From Magnaporthiopsis rhizophila (lineage: Eukaryota > Ascomycota > Sordariomycetes > Magnaporthales > Magnaporthaceae): a stretch of DNA of 64,000 bases. The stretch lies in contig PYSS01000018.1 of the NCBI GenBank assembly GCA_003049465.1, positions 128,792 to 192,791 of the forward strand, in the 5' to 3' direction. The notes under the pieces were generated by a model, which saw only the letters and a list, made by a program, of their open reading frames with translations, did not search any database and had not been told where the DNA came from. Position numbers and translations under genes: made by a program. The number at the start of each line of letters is the position of its first letter. Positions within the stretch are counted from its first letter, which is position 1. Of the stretch, positions 34,701 through 45,578 are shown piece by piece.

Positions 34701-36191
34701 ACTCCAGTGTAAATCGAGGCCTCACGCGCGGCCACAGGCATGTTGGACGTGTTGGCAATGAGGACCGTCCGCTTCATGATTTGCTCCTTGCGGCCATCGA
34801 CCTCGATCTCCAGCTCGGGGAAGTCCTTGAGAACTTCGGCCATTTCGTTACCGCGCTCGCCCTGTTGATTTTGTGTCAGTGTCGACTTCACGCTAGACAA
34901 TGGAGGGAGAAGGGAGGAGGGAAGTATTTATTTATAAAAAAAAAGAAAAAAAAAGAACTTACGCAGCCGACATAGACAATAACATCACTGTTGGAGAACT
35001 TGGACACGGACTGACTGATGACAGTCTTGCCACAGCCAAAGGCACCCGGGATAGCGACTGTGCCGCCCAGGACGCTAGGGAAGAGGGCGTCAAGCACGCG
35101 CTGGCCGACCAGGAACGGGCTGTTGGCCGACAGCTTCTCGGTGGTGGGACGGGGCACGCGGACGGGCCAGGTCTGCATCATGGGGTACTCGGTCTTCTTG
35201 CCGTCAAACTCGACCTCGAGGATCTTGTCGATAACAGTGTAGCTGCCGGCGTCGGCGATCCTGGTGATGGTGCCCCGGGCGCGGGGCGGAAACATGATCT
35301 TGTGGACCTTGATGAAGGAGTTCTCAAACACGGTGCCCCAGACATCACCACCAGCTATGTGGTCGCCAACCTTCATGGTAGGCTTGAAGTCCCACTTCTT
35401 TTCGCGGTCCAGCGCGGGGGCGGCCACGCCGCGCGGGATGTAGATGCTCTTGGACATGTTGGCGATCTTCTCGAGCGGGCGCTGGATGCCGTCGTAGATG
35501 TTGTTGAGCATGCCTGGTCCGAGCTCGACCGACAGGGGCTTTCCGGTACGGAGGACGGGATCGCCGACTTGCACGCCGGCCGTCTCCTCGTAGACCTGGA
35601 TGGTGGCGCGGTCGCCGCTGATGCGGATGACCTCGCCAATGAGGTTGTTGTGGCCAACCTTGACCAGCTCGTACATGGCCACGCCGATCATGTCCTCGGC
35701 GATGACGACGGGCCTGTCCCTCGCGCGGTCAGCAGCCTAGCCGGTGAATTGAGCGCATGACGTAGCACCAGCACATGGCGTCGGCGCGGAAACAAAACGT
35801 CGGGGGCTGTTAGGGAAGAGGGGGAGCGCCACCACACACCCTGATATCGAGTAGATCTTGCCTGCGGAGAGCAAAGATAGAGTCAGAAACATACCAGAGA
35901 AGCTTCATTGGAGGGGATGAGACATTGTTGTTGTGGTGATAGACTTACCATATTCACCCTCCGGCTCCTCGCCATTTTGCGAAGGCTTCTGCAAGCGGCA
36001 CAAACGTGCGGCGGTCAGCCATCAGGTCCGCCACTATGCTAAGGCTCTGATGCACTGCATCAAGGCACCCATCGTAGCCGAAGTCGTCACCGCCGCGGAG
36101 CTTTTTGTGCGGCGTGGCGGGTGCGGCCGAACATGAAGCCGAACGAACGCCGGCGGTAATGGGAGCAAAAGCCGAGGCTTACCGGAGCCAT
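31732..36191 (-). CDS. VMA1: V-type proton ATPase catalytic subunit A
   Basis: ATP-hydrolysing subunit of the V1 sector of the vacuolar H+-ATPase. Eight exons are read: 36191-36183, 35988-35949, 35861-35840, 35713-34963, 34861-34703, 32772-32484, 32368-31869 and 31788-31732. They give 608 residues, the normal length. Exon 1 encodes only MAP; an upstream in-frame ATG at 36521 would add an unconserved extension. The Walker A loop GAFGCGKT starts at residue 247. GERGNEMAEVLKDFPEL, SNMPVAAREASIYTG and MADSSSRWAEALREISGRL are all intact. The protein is intein-free. Introns are 194, 87, 126, 101, 1930, 115 and 80 nt. Intron 4 falls between YVGC and GERG, one codon from the yeast VDE intein site. 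Intron 5, after codon 327, contains an endonuclease-like pseudogene. All junctions preserve frame and use GT-AG. Confidence 0.95.
32965..34290 (-). pseudogene. Degenerate GIY-YIG endonuclease-like gene with C2H2 zinc fingers, nested in VMA1 intron 5
   Basis: One reading frame runs from the ATG at 34290 to the stop at 32965. It is broken by TAG at 33699-33697 and TAA at 33648-33646. Sequence resembling one continuous protein continues in the same frame between and after the stops. Parts in order: 23-residue tandem repeats (DSFVIPTEAPSD...); a conserved-looking central region; a GIY-YIG-like core (AIYVIVLEH, then LHIGSATHA, with the usual Tyr replaced by His, then GLRRRMSHY); a W/P-rich segment; a basic coiled-coil-like stretch rich in Arg and Ala; and two C2H2 fingers (RCDVCDYNYASQHALDVHL and YCAACDKAFDSNSALVRHN). 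I recall similar nuclear frames in other Sordariomycetes. Homing-endonuclease identity is an inference from the motif order and intron location. The two stops imply loss of function unless they are sequence errors. Confidence 0.7.
34114..34290 (-). repeat. 69-bp coding tandem repeat (about 2.6 copies)
   Basis: Units start at 34114, 34183 and 34252, each 69 bp (23 codons), nearly identical in copies 1 and 2 and more diverged in copy 3. They encode the N-terminus of the endonuclease-like frame. Confidence 0.9.
34330..34444. repeat. 23-bp tandem repeat (about 4.5-5 copies) in VMA1 intron 5
   Basis: Units beginning CCAGYG start at 34330, 34353, 34376, 34399 and 34422, exactly 23 bp apart, with a few substitutions between units. 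Confidence 0.9.
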
Positions 36192-37723
36192 TCTGGGGCT
36201 AGCGTGGGGGACGATGCGGTCTCTGGGAATCCGGTCCTCAGGAGACGTCGTCGGCGGAGCTGGGTGCACGCGGATATCAATCGAGGGTAGCGACCGATCA
36301 GAAGAATCAGACGCGTCAGAAGGAGATGTCAGCGCTGCCTGCGGAGGTTGTGGCAGCTTCGATGGTGATGCAGGTGTGGGAGAATTTAGGACTTGGAGCT
36401 GCTGCAGCTCCCCGTCAAATCCAACCTGTTCTGGGGCGGCTGCATGTGGGGCTGCAGCCGCAGTTGCTCCCCCACCACGTTCCCCAAGTGGGGGCCTGCG
36501 CTCTGAGTCAACTGCAGTCATGTTAGTCGAACCGGCAAAGGATGCGGTTGGATGAGGGGAGAAGGTTGGGAGACATCACAAATAGAGAAGGCAGGTACAT
36601 GAGAAACATAAAAGGATACAAGCAATAAGAAAGTACCCAGACTTACAGGACGACTTCCAATAATTGAGGCCCCGACCAGCGCCCCCGTCCTCTGCTGCTG
36701 TAGCAGGCGATGATGACGGTCGCCGCGACTCTGCCTCTCCCGCCCCAGCGCCCTGATCAGCTGCAGAACCCACCAGGAGATCGACGAGGCTGGGGCGGGC
36801 GCGCAGCCTGGGCTTCAGGCCGAGCTGCATGCAGTCGACCTGTGCTGTTGCTGGGATTGGCTCGATTGCCTTCTTTTCGGCGGCGGTTGCGGATTTTCTT
36901 TTTGTGTTGGTGATTGGATCACTTCACCGAGACGGAAGTTCAAGAATGCGACAGGAATCTCCCACCACCAGGTAGACTTTTTTTTTTTTTTTTTTTTTTG
37001 GTTAAGGGCGCTGTTGTCTTAATTACCACCCAGGTGGGAGTAAGGCGGGGGCATGTCAGCAGCAACGACAACAACAAAAATAACACCCCGAGCGGGGATG
37101 GATGACCCCCTCAGTTATGCATGGACTTGGTCCCTTCCATCGCCCCTTGATTGAAGCCAGCCAAGGCCGGCCAACTATTGCGGCATCACCCCTGAGTTGC
37201 GGTTCGGAACCCGCATGAGGCTCTAAAGTCAATCGCGGGGAAAAAAGAAGTGACAGAAACGAAGAGAAGAAATGGCTTCACCAAGGGCATTCACTACAGC
37301 ACGTGTATACGGATTAATTGAGTCCCAGATAGCAATACCAAGCAGCAAGATTCCCACATCGATAAACAACAGCCTGACTACTGATCCATCATGGTCATCA
37401 TTATCATTATAATGTGATCTCCCCTCATCGTTCTGCTCTCTCCAGAGAGGAATTGCCGCATAATCTAGACCATCATGGCCAACAAGACCCAGACCACATT
37501 CGTGGCTGTAAATAGCAGTACCCAACTCCACAAAGCGGTAGCCAATTGCCTCATCAGGCCCTTTCGACCTCTGCTCAGCCCGAATGAAATCCCTCTGACA
37601 TACTAACAATACATCGGTAACAAAAGAAAAAGCTCCATCGGTCGTGAAAAGTCGCAAGGGCCTTGGTCGTAACGCGTTGATCCGAACAATGGCTATGTAG
37701 TCATGATCCACAGCAAACACTGC
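36192..37723. other. VMA1 5' region and intergenic DNA
   Basis: Upstream of VMA1. It contains a minus-strand frame (36521-36192) continuous with the VMA1 start and another at 36830-36576. Both look like 5' leader rather than conserved protein. A poly-T tract lies at 36969-36988. A 163-codon minus-strand frame at 37720-37229 starts only with GTG and sits just after the DUF4048 stop, so it is not called. Confidence 0.4.
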
Positions 37724-39716
37724 TCACGCAACATCGATGCCGTCATCCTCGGAGGTGACAGACCCTGGCGGAGTGAGGCTCTTTTCCCACTCCTTGATGT
37801 ACTCGGACGCCTGCTGCTTAAGCTTGCCCGGCGTCAAGCGGTTGAGCACCGGCCAGGAAAGCTCTTCGAGCTTGGCCGCCGGCTGAAGTACCAGATCATC
37901 GCGATCCTTCCTGTTGAGGAAAAGCCCACGGGTCAGCCACATACGTGCCGGCTTTCGGTGAAGAGAGCGGTGAGCCTTACGTCTCGCTCTCGTCGGTCTT
38001 CTCTGGGATTGTTGGGATGGCATCGCCTGCTATCGTGGTGCCGCTCCAGCGCGGCGACTTGGTAGGCGGCATGTCCCAGTTCGACCAGTCGCTGTCGTCC
38101 AGGCAGTCCACCGTCAGGGGCGTCCACGACCAGCGTTTGGGCTTCTCCGCCTTGGAGGTCTTGCGCTGGTGCCGGTTAGCGTTCCCGCTCTCCTCCTGGA
38201 GCGGGCTGCCGAACCTGTTGTCCTCGAACGCCGTGGCTATATGTGGCCGCGTGGGCTGCACAGATGCCCGAATCGTCTCTTGGTCCCCAACTGAGGAGCC
38301 GTTTGCAGGACGCGCACCGCCATTGGAGCCACGTATAGGCTGACCCACTCCCGTAATGGGCTCGTCGCCAACGGTAGCCTGCCGTAGGTCCTCGACAAAC
38401 GTCCACAGCCCGATCTTGAGGTCCTCGGCAATCTGTTTAACGCCGCTCGCGGCCTGGCTATGGACCGTACGAGGGGCCCAAGAGGCTCGTTTCGAAAGCT
38501 GTGCCGGCGTAATGGGAGCATAGCGCACAATATTAGCAAATTGCTCGTCCAGCTCCTTGGAAGACGTCTTGAGCTGATCGACGGTGTCTTCGTGTACCGA
38601 GAAGTCTCCTGGGTCGGTTTTTGTTGGCGATAGGAGAGATAATGTCCGCATGTGTCCTCCTTGGAAAACCTTCTTCCTGGACTCTTGGGGTGGTTGGGGC
38701 GTGCCAGGTGCGCTTTGCAGGCCGAGGAGAATAGCCTTCCGCCTTTCAAGCTCAGCGCTGCGCTTCGCTGCCGCGGTGTCTTCGTCCGAAGTCGAGATAT
38801 CGATTAGTGTCATTGACGTGTCACGCATCCTCTGTGATGTTCTGTTTTCTCGTGCTTTCTTGGTGCGTTCGTTGTGTGTGAAATTTCTCTTCAGAACATT
38901 CAGCTCGCGTTCCGCTCGAGCAAGCTCCTCGCGCAGGTCGAGAACGCGTCTCTCCTGCGCAGCAATCGCCCCAATGAAATCCTTCGGGTCGACCGGGGAC
39001 ATAAGGTCAGGTGTGTCGGCCGGAGTAGCGGGATACGACGGTGCTATTGTGGATGCGGGGCGTGTTGGTGTTGATGTCGGAAGGTTGACGGGTATGGGGA
39101 GGGTCAACGACAACCTGTTGAGGTTGCGCGACGCCGCAGAATTCGACCGGGCCGACCGGGTCTCCATCAAGTCGTCGAGTCCCACCGACGGCTGTATACG
39201 ATGCGGAGACTGCAGGCCACGGGGTATCGACTCGGCGGCCGCGGATGGAGGACATTCGGGGTCGATATCGAGACCCAGCCCGGAAGCTGAGCGCGGTTGT
39301 TGAAGTGGAGGCATTTCCATGGTGAGCGGTATGACGACCGGCGTGGCAGGTCGCTTTACCACAGGCTTGGGGTCAGGATGCAAACGAGGCGACAGCTTCC
39401 CCGTCCTGGCCTTAGACAAGGCGAGGGTCCGAGAGATGTACTGGAAGAGCTCGGGCTTGCAGGTGGTGCTGGAGATGTGTGGGAGGAGATCGGGTTTGAA
39501 GGTAGTGATAGAGACCCTGCCGCGCCGTTTTGCCCTGTAAGAGGTGGCAAGGACGGTGGCGCTTTGGGTGCGGCGCTGGCGCGATCGGAACGGAGTGGCT
39601 GTTGTGGTGTTTCTCCTAGTGGCGATGTAGGCCTTGAAGAGCCTCAGATTGGTATCATTCGACAATATGTTGGGACAAGTTGACAAAAAGCAGATGCGAA
39701 GGAGGGGGATGGTCAT
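37724..39716 (-). CDS. DUF4048-type fungal protein of unknown function
   Basis: Two exons, 39716-37981 and 37910-37724, joined across a 70-nt intron (GTAAGG...CAACAG), give 640 residues. The family-like core contains a coiled coil near residues 235-290 (AAQERRVLDLREELARAERE, then LNVLKRN). It also has Ser/Pro-rich flanks and a conserved C-terminal block (WSWTPLTVDCLDDSDWSNWD, later LEELSWPVLNRLTPGKL). The first 130 residues look less protein-like. The ATG at 39320 (MEMPPLQQPRSASGLG) has a better context (CACCATGG) and would give 508 residues, so the true start is uncertain. I recognise the pattern as DUF4048 from memory. No molecular function is known to me. It is divergent from the Crb2-like gene. 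Confidence 0.72.
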
Positions 39717-41597
39717 GAAGAAGCTGGCAAAATTAGCACACTAGTAGAGGAGCAGCCATCGGGTCCGAAGCCTCGCTTCCCCCGGGAAATGATGCAAAAA
39801 GGAATGGATAATAATAAGATAAGAAGCCGTCTTTATTCGGCCGAAGCTTGTGAGCGGGCACGCAAGAGGCGGTCAGCGAGATGCATGTAAGTTCTAGGAA
39901 TAACGAGAGTGGGGGGTTGTTGTCAAATAGGGGGTGATTTCCTATGGAGAAGGCGGACAAGGGAGGGACAAGGAAGAGAACAAGGCGAAATGAGTGTTTC
40001 TTCTGCGCAGCGCTACAGCCTGGCAGCGGATTTGCGGAAGAGTCGTGGGGATTATGAAAACCGGGGGAAGGCAGCTCAACCAATAGATCCTCTCTGAGAA
40101 GCAGAAGTGTACGTGGAGAGGCTTGGGACCCAGACGCTACTCCTGCTTGGTTTAAGTAGCCTCGAGGACGTGTTTGTGATGAGACTCATTTGGAGACCCT
40201 TGCACGGCCCCACCGTCGTCAACACGGTAACGCAACCACCATCAAGGGGGCCCCGCCTGCGGAAGCACACCCACGATTGGCCTCGCCCTGCGGCACTACT
40301 GCAGGTGCGCCAGCGAATATCCCGTTTGTCCCGGCCAGGCTGCCCACATGGCTGGGCAGCTGAAACTTACCATCGCAGCACTTTCCATCGTCCAGATGTT
40401 GCTTTTTGCTCTCGTTTGTCCGTGTCCACGAGCCCAAGGGATCCGTGCCTTTGCCGCCTGGACGTGTTGCTTGTCCGGCCCGAGAACGCCTTAGTCAGGA
40501 TGGTTTCCCTGGAGAGATCATCCCACGTCCCAAACAAAACAAATCCTGGCTGGAGATCATGGTCGCCACCTTAAGGATCAGGAGCCGGATGGCGGGCGGC
40601 GCGAAGCGGGCTCAGCTGAGGTGCATCCGTGTCCGGCTCTGGCGCAGCACGGGACTTGACCAAGTACCGAGTTTTGCGGGTGAAGCAGCATCCTGCAAGG
40701 ACGTGATTAGGACACGAGAGGGGACAGAGACCTGGCTTTGGTTCAAGCGAACGGGGGGAGGAATATGACAAGCTGAAAGTTATTTTGTTTGTTTGTTTTC
40801 GTTCTCTCCCTGCGATGCCCCGGAAATGAAGCGTCTGGATGCCCGGGACCAGATCCGGTCGGTCGGGCGGTCTTGTTGGGGATGGCAACTGGGGTCGGAC
40901 CCGCGTGTTCTTTCGGACGCCTCAACCTTCTAGAAGGCAAACCTCAACTGCCTGGAAATTGGGTCCTTGTTTGCATCAACTCGGTGGATGTATGGTGAGG
41001 AAGGAGCCACGGAACCAATGACAGTGGTGGGGACAGCAGTTACAACCAAAATTGCTGAATTTGGCACAGCGGGGCGAGCAAGCAAGCGGAAGTCGAGGAG
41101 GCATCATCGCCCTGGGTCGGGCGTGCCTTCCACTCTGCTTGATTCTGAAGGACCAAGCTCCAGTGGCGTGGTTGTGCGTGCGGGCAGCGAGGGCCTCGGT
41201 CAACCCGAGAGACCTCATGCCACGAAGACCTAATCGGATGCGATTTCAAGGAGACGACCAAAAACCTATGTAACCCACAACTGTCGCCATCACCGCGAAG
41301 CGACGAGGTCCAGACCGGATCTCTCCACAGCATCATCACGATCTCGATGGCCCCGTCCGCGACCGTTGAAGCCGCGGAGCAGAAAGCATTGGAGGGCAAA
41401 AACGAGTCGCAAGACACCTAAGAACTCGTGGATCGCTACCGTACCCGGCTGGGAGTGGGAATAGTCGGTCTCCAGTGCCCGGGCACCTATATGAGCCCAG
41501 ACCAAGAATCATCTTCTCAACTAGAGCGTGAGGGCTAAACACATGGATTTGTCCTGCAACAGCTTAGCAGTTCGCCGCCACCCGCGATCCCCACAAG
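39717..41597. other. Intergenic region upstream of the Crb2-like gene
   Basis: 1.9 kb between divergent genes. The longest frame (40107-40574 plus, 155 codons) has no recognisable content and several overlapping alternatives. No gene is supported. Confidence 0.4.
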
Positions 41598-44500
41598 ATG
41601 CTTGAATTCAACGGCCAAGCCACAATCAGCCCGCCAGACGCAGAGGCCCAAGGGTAAGAAAACTACCAGACGTTTATAATGATGTGGGTTCGAGGCTGAA
41701 CAAAGAGAAAAAAATTACGAGCACATTGAAGTCACGCAAACATATGTAGGGCTCAAAATGGCACCCCGACGGAAGATGCGCGACCAAATGCCAGCAGTAA
41801 GTTCCCTGCAACTTCACACATGGATCGTGCAGGGAGGGTCCTGTGCAGCACGAGGCATGGGCAGGGGTGGCACTGACATCAAATTGAATCGCGAACAGCC
41901 GCCCAGCACCACCAAGACGCGCCAAAACGCGACGAGAGCAGCGACGTCACATGAGCCAGACACTGCACGCACGCCTTTGCATGTCGACACTGCCGCCCAT
42001 CCAAGTCCAAACCAGGCTGGCCATCAGGATTCTCGCGTGCCCCCGCCGCCGGAGGAGACCGAGGGCGAGTTGAACGTTAGTCCCGCGGGCCAGTCTGGGG
42101 ATGCTGCGGGTGGGGGAGTCGCAGCCGCAAATCTAGACGTCTCGTTGTCTGCACTGCCAGAGCACGCATCACCAGACGAGCTCCATGTGCCGCCACCACC
42201 ACACGGCGGGACGGCCCCAGGCGCAAAGATGAGCTACACTCAATCGACGACACAGTCCAATGAAGAACGAACTGGCAGCTACAACCGTTACTTCCCCCAT
42301 GACTCTCTTGGCGACGATGATGGCCTTCAGGACACCACCCCGCCCGTAGATCATGCTCGAGGCGCGTCACATGACCGAACATCTCTCATGAGCGACGACG
42401 ATAATGACGCCGTCAGGTTCCGGTTCAGCGATAAGGGTGAGGACGATGCAGAGTCCGTTACAGGTCGCGAGATGAGAGACCCGGACCCTAGCCTCGGGGC
42501 GTCGACCCGGAGCGACTCGCAGGTCACGTCGGCACCGCTGATGCCGCCGCCGGAGACGCCCGCAAACCCTTTTGCAGGGAGGAATATGGGTGTGATGGCC
42601 CCCATGTCCGATCTCTTCAAGCAGACTCAGTTCTCGTCTGCTGTCCAGGCCGCCGTCCGGAGTCCCACGTCCTCCAGGCCGTCACCGGACATGTTCCCTA
42701 ACAACTCCATCTCCCCAAATCAGCCTGCTCCGACTTCTCCTCTCAGGGGGCGTGACGCTGCCCTGAACACCTCTCCCTCGGTCTTTCCTTCCAGCCCTCA
42801 GTTTCCGCCGGTCGCCTCACCACGACCGTATGATGAGGTAGCAACCCCTTTGGTAAACGGGTCATCCGTACCCGAACCAGAGGATCCCGAAATCCCTGAG
42901 TCGCTTCAACCCAAGACAGCCCCGCAGAAGGCCTGTCCAGAGCCGACGGGTCACTACGAACCCGTGAGGCTCTCCCAGAAACGGCGGGAGCTCTCGGAGG
43001 TCAAGGCGGGCCAGGCAGATGGCAGCATTTCCAGCGACGAAGAGGACTTCATCCGTCAGAAACGAGTCCGCACAAAGCGATATGCCGCGTCAAGGACACT
43101 GAAGTCTCTGACGATTTCGCGGAAAAGTTCAAAAGCAGTGGCCGAGGAAGATGAGGTCGAGGTTCCATCAACCAACAAAAAAGCGTTACGCTCGCGGTCC
43201 CCTGCCGCTGCCCAGAGGAGGCGCGCTGCACAGGGCCGAAGAAAAGACCCTTACGAGCTTGACAGCGACAGCCCTACTCAAAGTCAGGGCAATGTAGCCG
43301 ACTCACAGGAGAAGGCCCGCCCCAATGTCGCCGTCTCAAGCAGGGAGGCGATCCCGGAAACAAGCCCTCCCTTGAACGCCAGGACGAGGAGAGCAGCTTC
43401 TAGGGCCGCCACCCGTTCTTCTAACCCTGCAATTCCGCCTCCGTCAATCCCGGAGATTCCAAGTGACCTTGCAGACACACAGTCCCCAAGCCTCCCACCC
43501 ATGAAGCCCAAGCTGTCACAGGTGTTGACGGCCAAAACGCCGCAGTTCTCGCCATCAGCATCCGAGATCCAAGCAGCAAACGACGCTAGCGCTTTGCGAG
43601 GTCAAAGACAGGCCGACACACCGCTTGCGCCCAAAAGTTCCGCACCAAGCCTGGCTCCCCCTACCTCGGCCCTGACGAGTTTGTCGGGAACGCCAAACAT
43701 CTCCAGCAGTACCACCCCGGGAACAGAGACCAGCCGGAGGAGCTTGCTATCTTCCCCTGCTGGCGGAAAGGCCGGCAGGCGTGGTGCGACACAACCACTT
43801 CCGCTACAAGCAAACGAAAGCGTCACATCGGGGCGTGTGACTCGACGAAGTGTTCAGCGCTCGCCGTCTTCGACTGACGAGCTTGCCCGCGGTGAGACTC
43901 CAGCCCAGGAGCGCAATCTTCGAACATCGAGGCTGGGGAGGCTCTCAACCCTGTCAACCCACGACGCCCCGGTCACCGAGGGGTCCATCCGGGGATCCAA
44001 GATTTTCGATGGCATGGTGTTTGCCATCTCATTTCAGTCGACAGGGAAGAGTAGCCGCGTCACGTACAATGGCCGACCCGAGAGTGTGGCGACGGTGACT
44101 AAGAAGATCCGGCAGTCGGGCGGCAGGGTGTTGGAGATCGGCTTTGACGAGCTTTTTGAGGCCCAGCACGTGAAAGGCGCTGCTACCAGTCCTACAGAGG
44201 CACCCCATCTGGACCCGGACATCAAGCTCACCGCAGCCGCCGCGCGGGTTGTCGGGTTTGCTGCCCTAATTGCAGACGGCCACTCGCGCAAAACCAAGTA
44301 CATGCAGGCCTTAGCACTTGGTCTACCCTGCCTATCCGCTCGCTGGGTCACCGCGTGCGTAGACAGGAACGAGATTGTCGACTGGTCTCCCTACCTTCTG
44401 TGCGCGGGACAGTCCTCGTTTCTTGGCGATGCCATGAGGTCGAGGAACTTGACCCCCTACGATGCGAAGACGGCCTTGCTGCAGGACGTCATTGACCGAA

Positions 44501-44952
44501 GGCCGCGGCTTCTCAACGGAAGCAACATCCTGCTCGTGATGAAGCGGGCCGACACGGCCAAGACGACGCCCTACATCTTTCTCGCTCAGGCGTTGGGCGC
44601 GTCCCTGACAAGGGTGTTCACCGTCGAAGAGGCACGCGCCAGGTTGAAGGAGATGGAAGACCTTGGCCAACCCTATGACTGGGTATACCTTGATGAGAAG
44701 ACCGACAAGGGGGCTCTCTTTGACAAAGCGCCGGCGACGATGTCCATCTCGAAATCGACGGATGCCCCACCTGCATCACTCGACGCGAGGAGCAAGAAGC
44801 GAAAACGAGGCTCCGCAGCTACCTCGGCAGCGACATCGATGGTGGCGTATTCGGGTCCGCCACCAAAGAGGATCCGAACCCTGAGCAACGAGCTTGTCAT
44901 CCAAAGCTTGATCCTCGGGAGGCTTATAGAGGCAGACGAGATGAAGGAGTAA
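41598..44952 (+). CDS. crb2: Rad9/Crb2/53BP1-type DNA-damage checkpoint mediator with tandem BRCT domains
   Basis: Adaptor that recruits effector kinase to damaged chromatin. The long frame 41758-44952 (1064 codons) is certain. A short first exon probably starts at 41598 (MLEFNGQATISPPDAEAQG, donor GGTAAGA at 41653/41654). It continues at 41750-41796 (reading GAQNGTPTEDARPNAS, donor GTAAGT) and rejoins the long frame near 41849. These 5' junctions are tentative. The N-terminal two thirds are disordered and Ser/Pro/Gln-rich, with several SQ/TQ sites suited to ATM/ATR-type kinases. BRCT1 begins about residue 750 of the long frame (KIFDGMVFAISFQS, GGRVLEIGFDELFE), then KYMQALALGLPCLSARWV, matching 53BP1. 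BRCT2 starts near 920 (NGSNILLVMKR, WVYLDEKTDKG). I see no clear Tudor domain. It is convergent with CPR6. Confidence 0.85.
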
Positions 44953-45578
44953 TGGAAGGGATATGCGGAAGCGCTCGTGGCGCGCTAGATATGCGAATAG
45001 CGTCGAAATCGGGTTTGGCAAATTATTGATTAGCATTTGCTTGGCGCAACGATTCAAAAAAGAAAAATGGCATCATTGAGACGGGCGGATGAGCTTAGAT
45101 CCACGGCGAGCCCGGGCAAGGTTAGAAAGGCTAGAGGGATATTGTTTTTGTTCATGGTTTATCTACTGGGGCAAAGTGTGCATTTTGGGTGGTACATCGG
45201 CGTTGAATCCGGTCCTGGAAATGGGCCTGGAACCTGCCGGTTGTGCCGACAATGTTGAAATATGCCAATACCGGCAATAATTTGCGACATATACCTCGCT
45301 TCAAATTGCTGCTATATTGGCACTGCCAAGTGAATCGACGTGAACATGCATGGCAATGTCCAGTGCTAGGCAAGTAGATCGAGACATTGTCTTCCGAGAT
45401 CACCATGGTATATGTATTCAAAGAAAAGCCCTGACGCCCTGTGCTAGACCAATAGCAAAAGTCACCCATGTAAAACACCCTCTGACTCCCGTGCTCCTAT
45501 TCACGCAATGTTTCTACCTCGCCACATGAACTCGCATTTTTTTTATTTTTATTTTTGTACCCCGGGCCAAACATGCAA
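44953..45578. other. Convergent 3' region between the Crb2-like gene and CPR6
   Basis: 626 bp with no supportable gene. It includes an A/T-rich segment near 45536-45556, probably in the CPR6 3' UTR. Confidence 0.4.

Larger units (their letters stand above)
32773..34702 (-). other. 1930-nt VMA1 intron 5 hosting an endonuclease-like gene
   Basis: Donor GTGGGT after the codons for SIYTG, acceptor TTATCAG before ITLAEFLRDQG. Every other intron in the gene is 80-194 nt. The extra length is accounted for by the GIY-YIG/zinc-finger pseudogene (34290-32965), two tandem-repeat arrays and about 300-400 bp of flanks. Splicing is presumably spliceosomal. I see no group I or II core, but I cannot fold it. 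Confidence 0.85.

Noticed and set aside
34862..34962. Possible intein at the VDE site of VMA1
   Set aside because: Only 101 nt, with standard GT-AG signals. There is no room for intein blocks, and the exteins join cleanly as YVGC-GERG.
36192..36521. 110-residue N-terminal extension of VMA1
   Set aside because: The frame is open and in phase, but Pro/Ala-rich and absent from V-ATPase A subunits as I know them, which begin MAP...
37229..37720. 163-codon minus-strand frame directly after the DUF4048 gene
   Set aside because: It begins with GTG, contains no early ATG, starts three bases from the previous stop, and shows no recognisable domain. Probably 3' UTR read-through.
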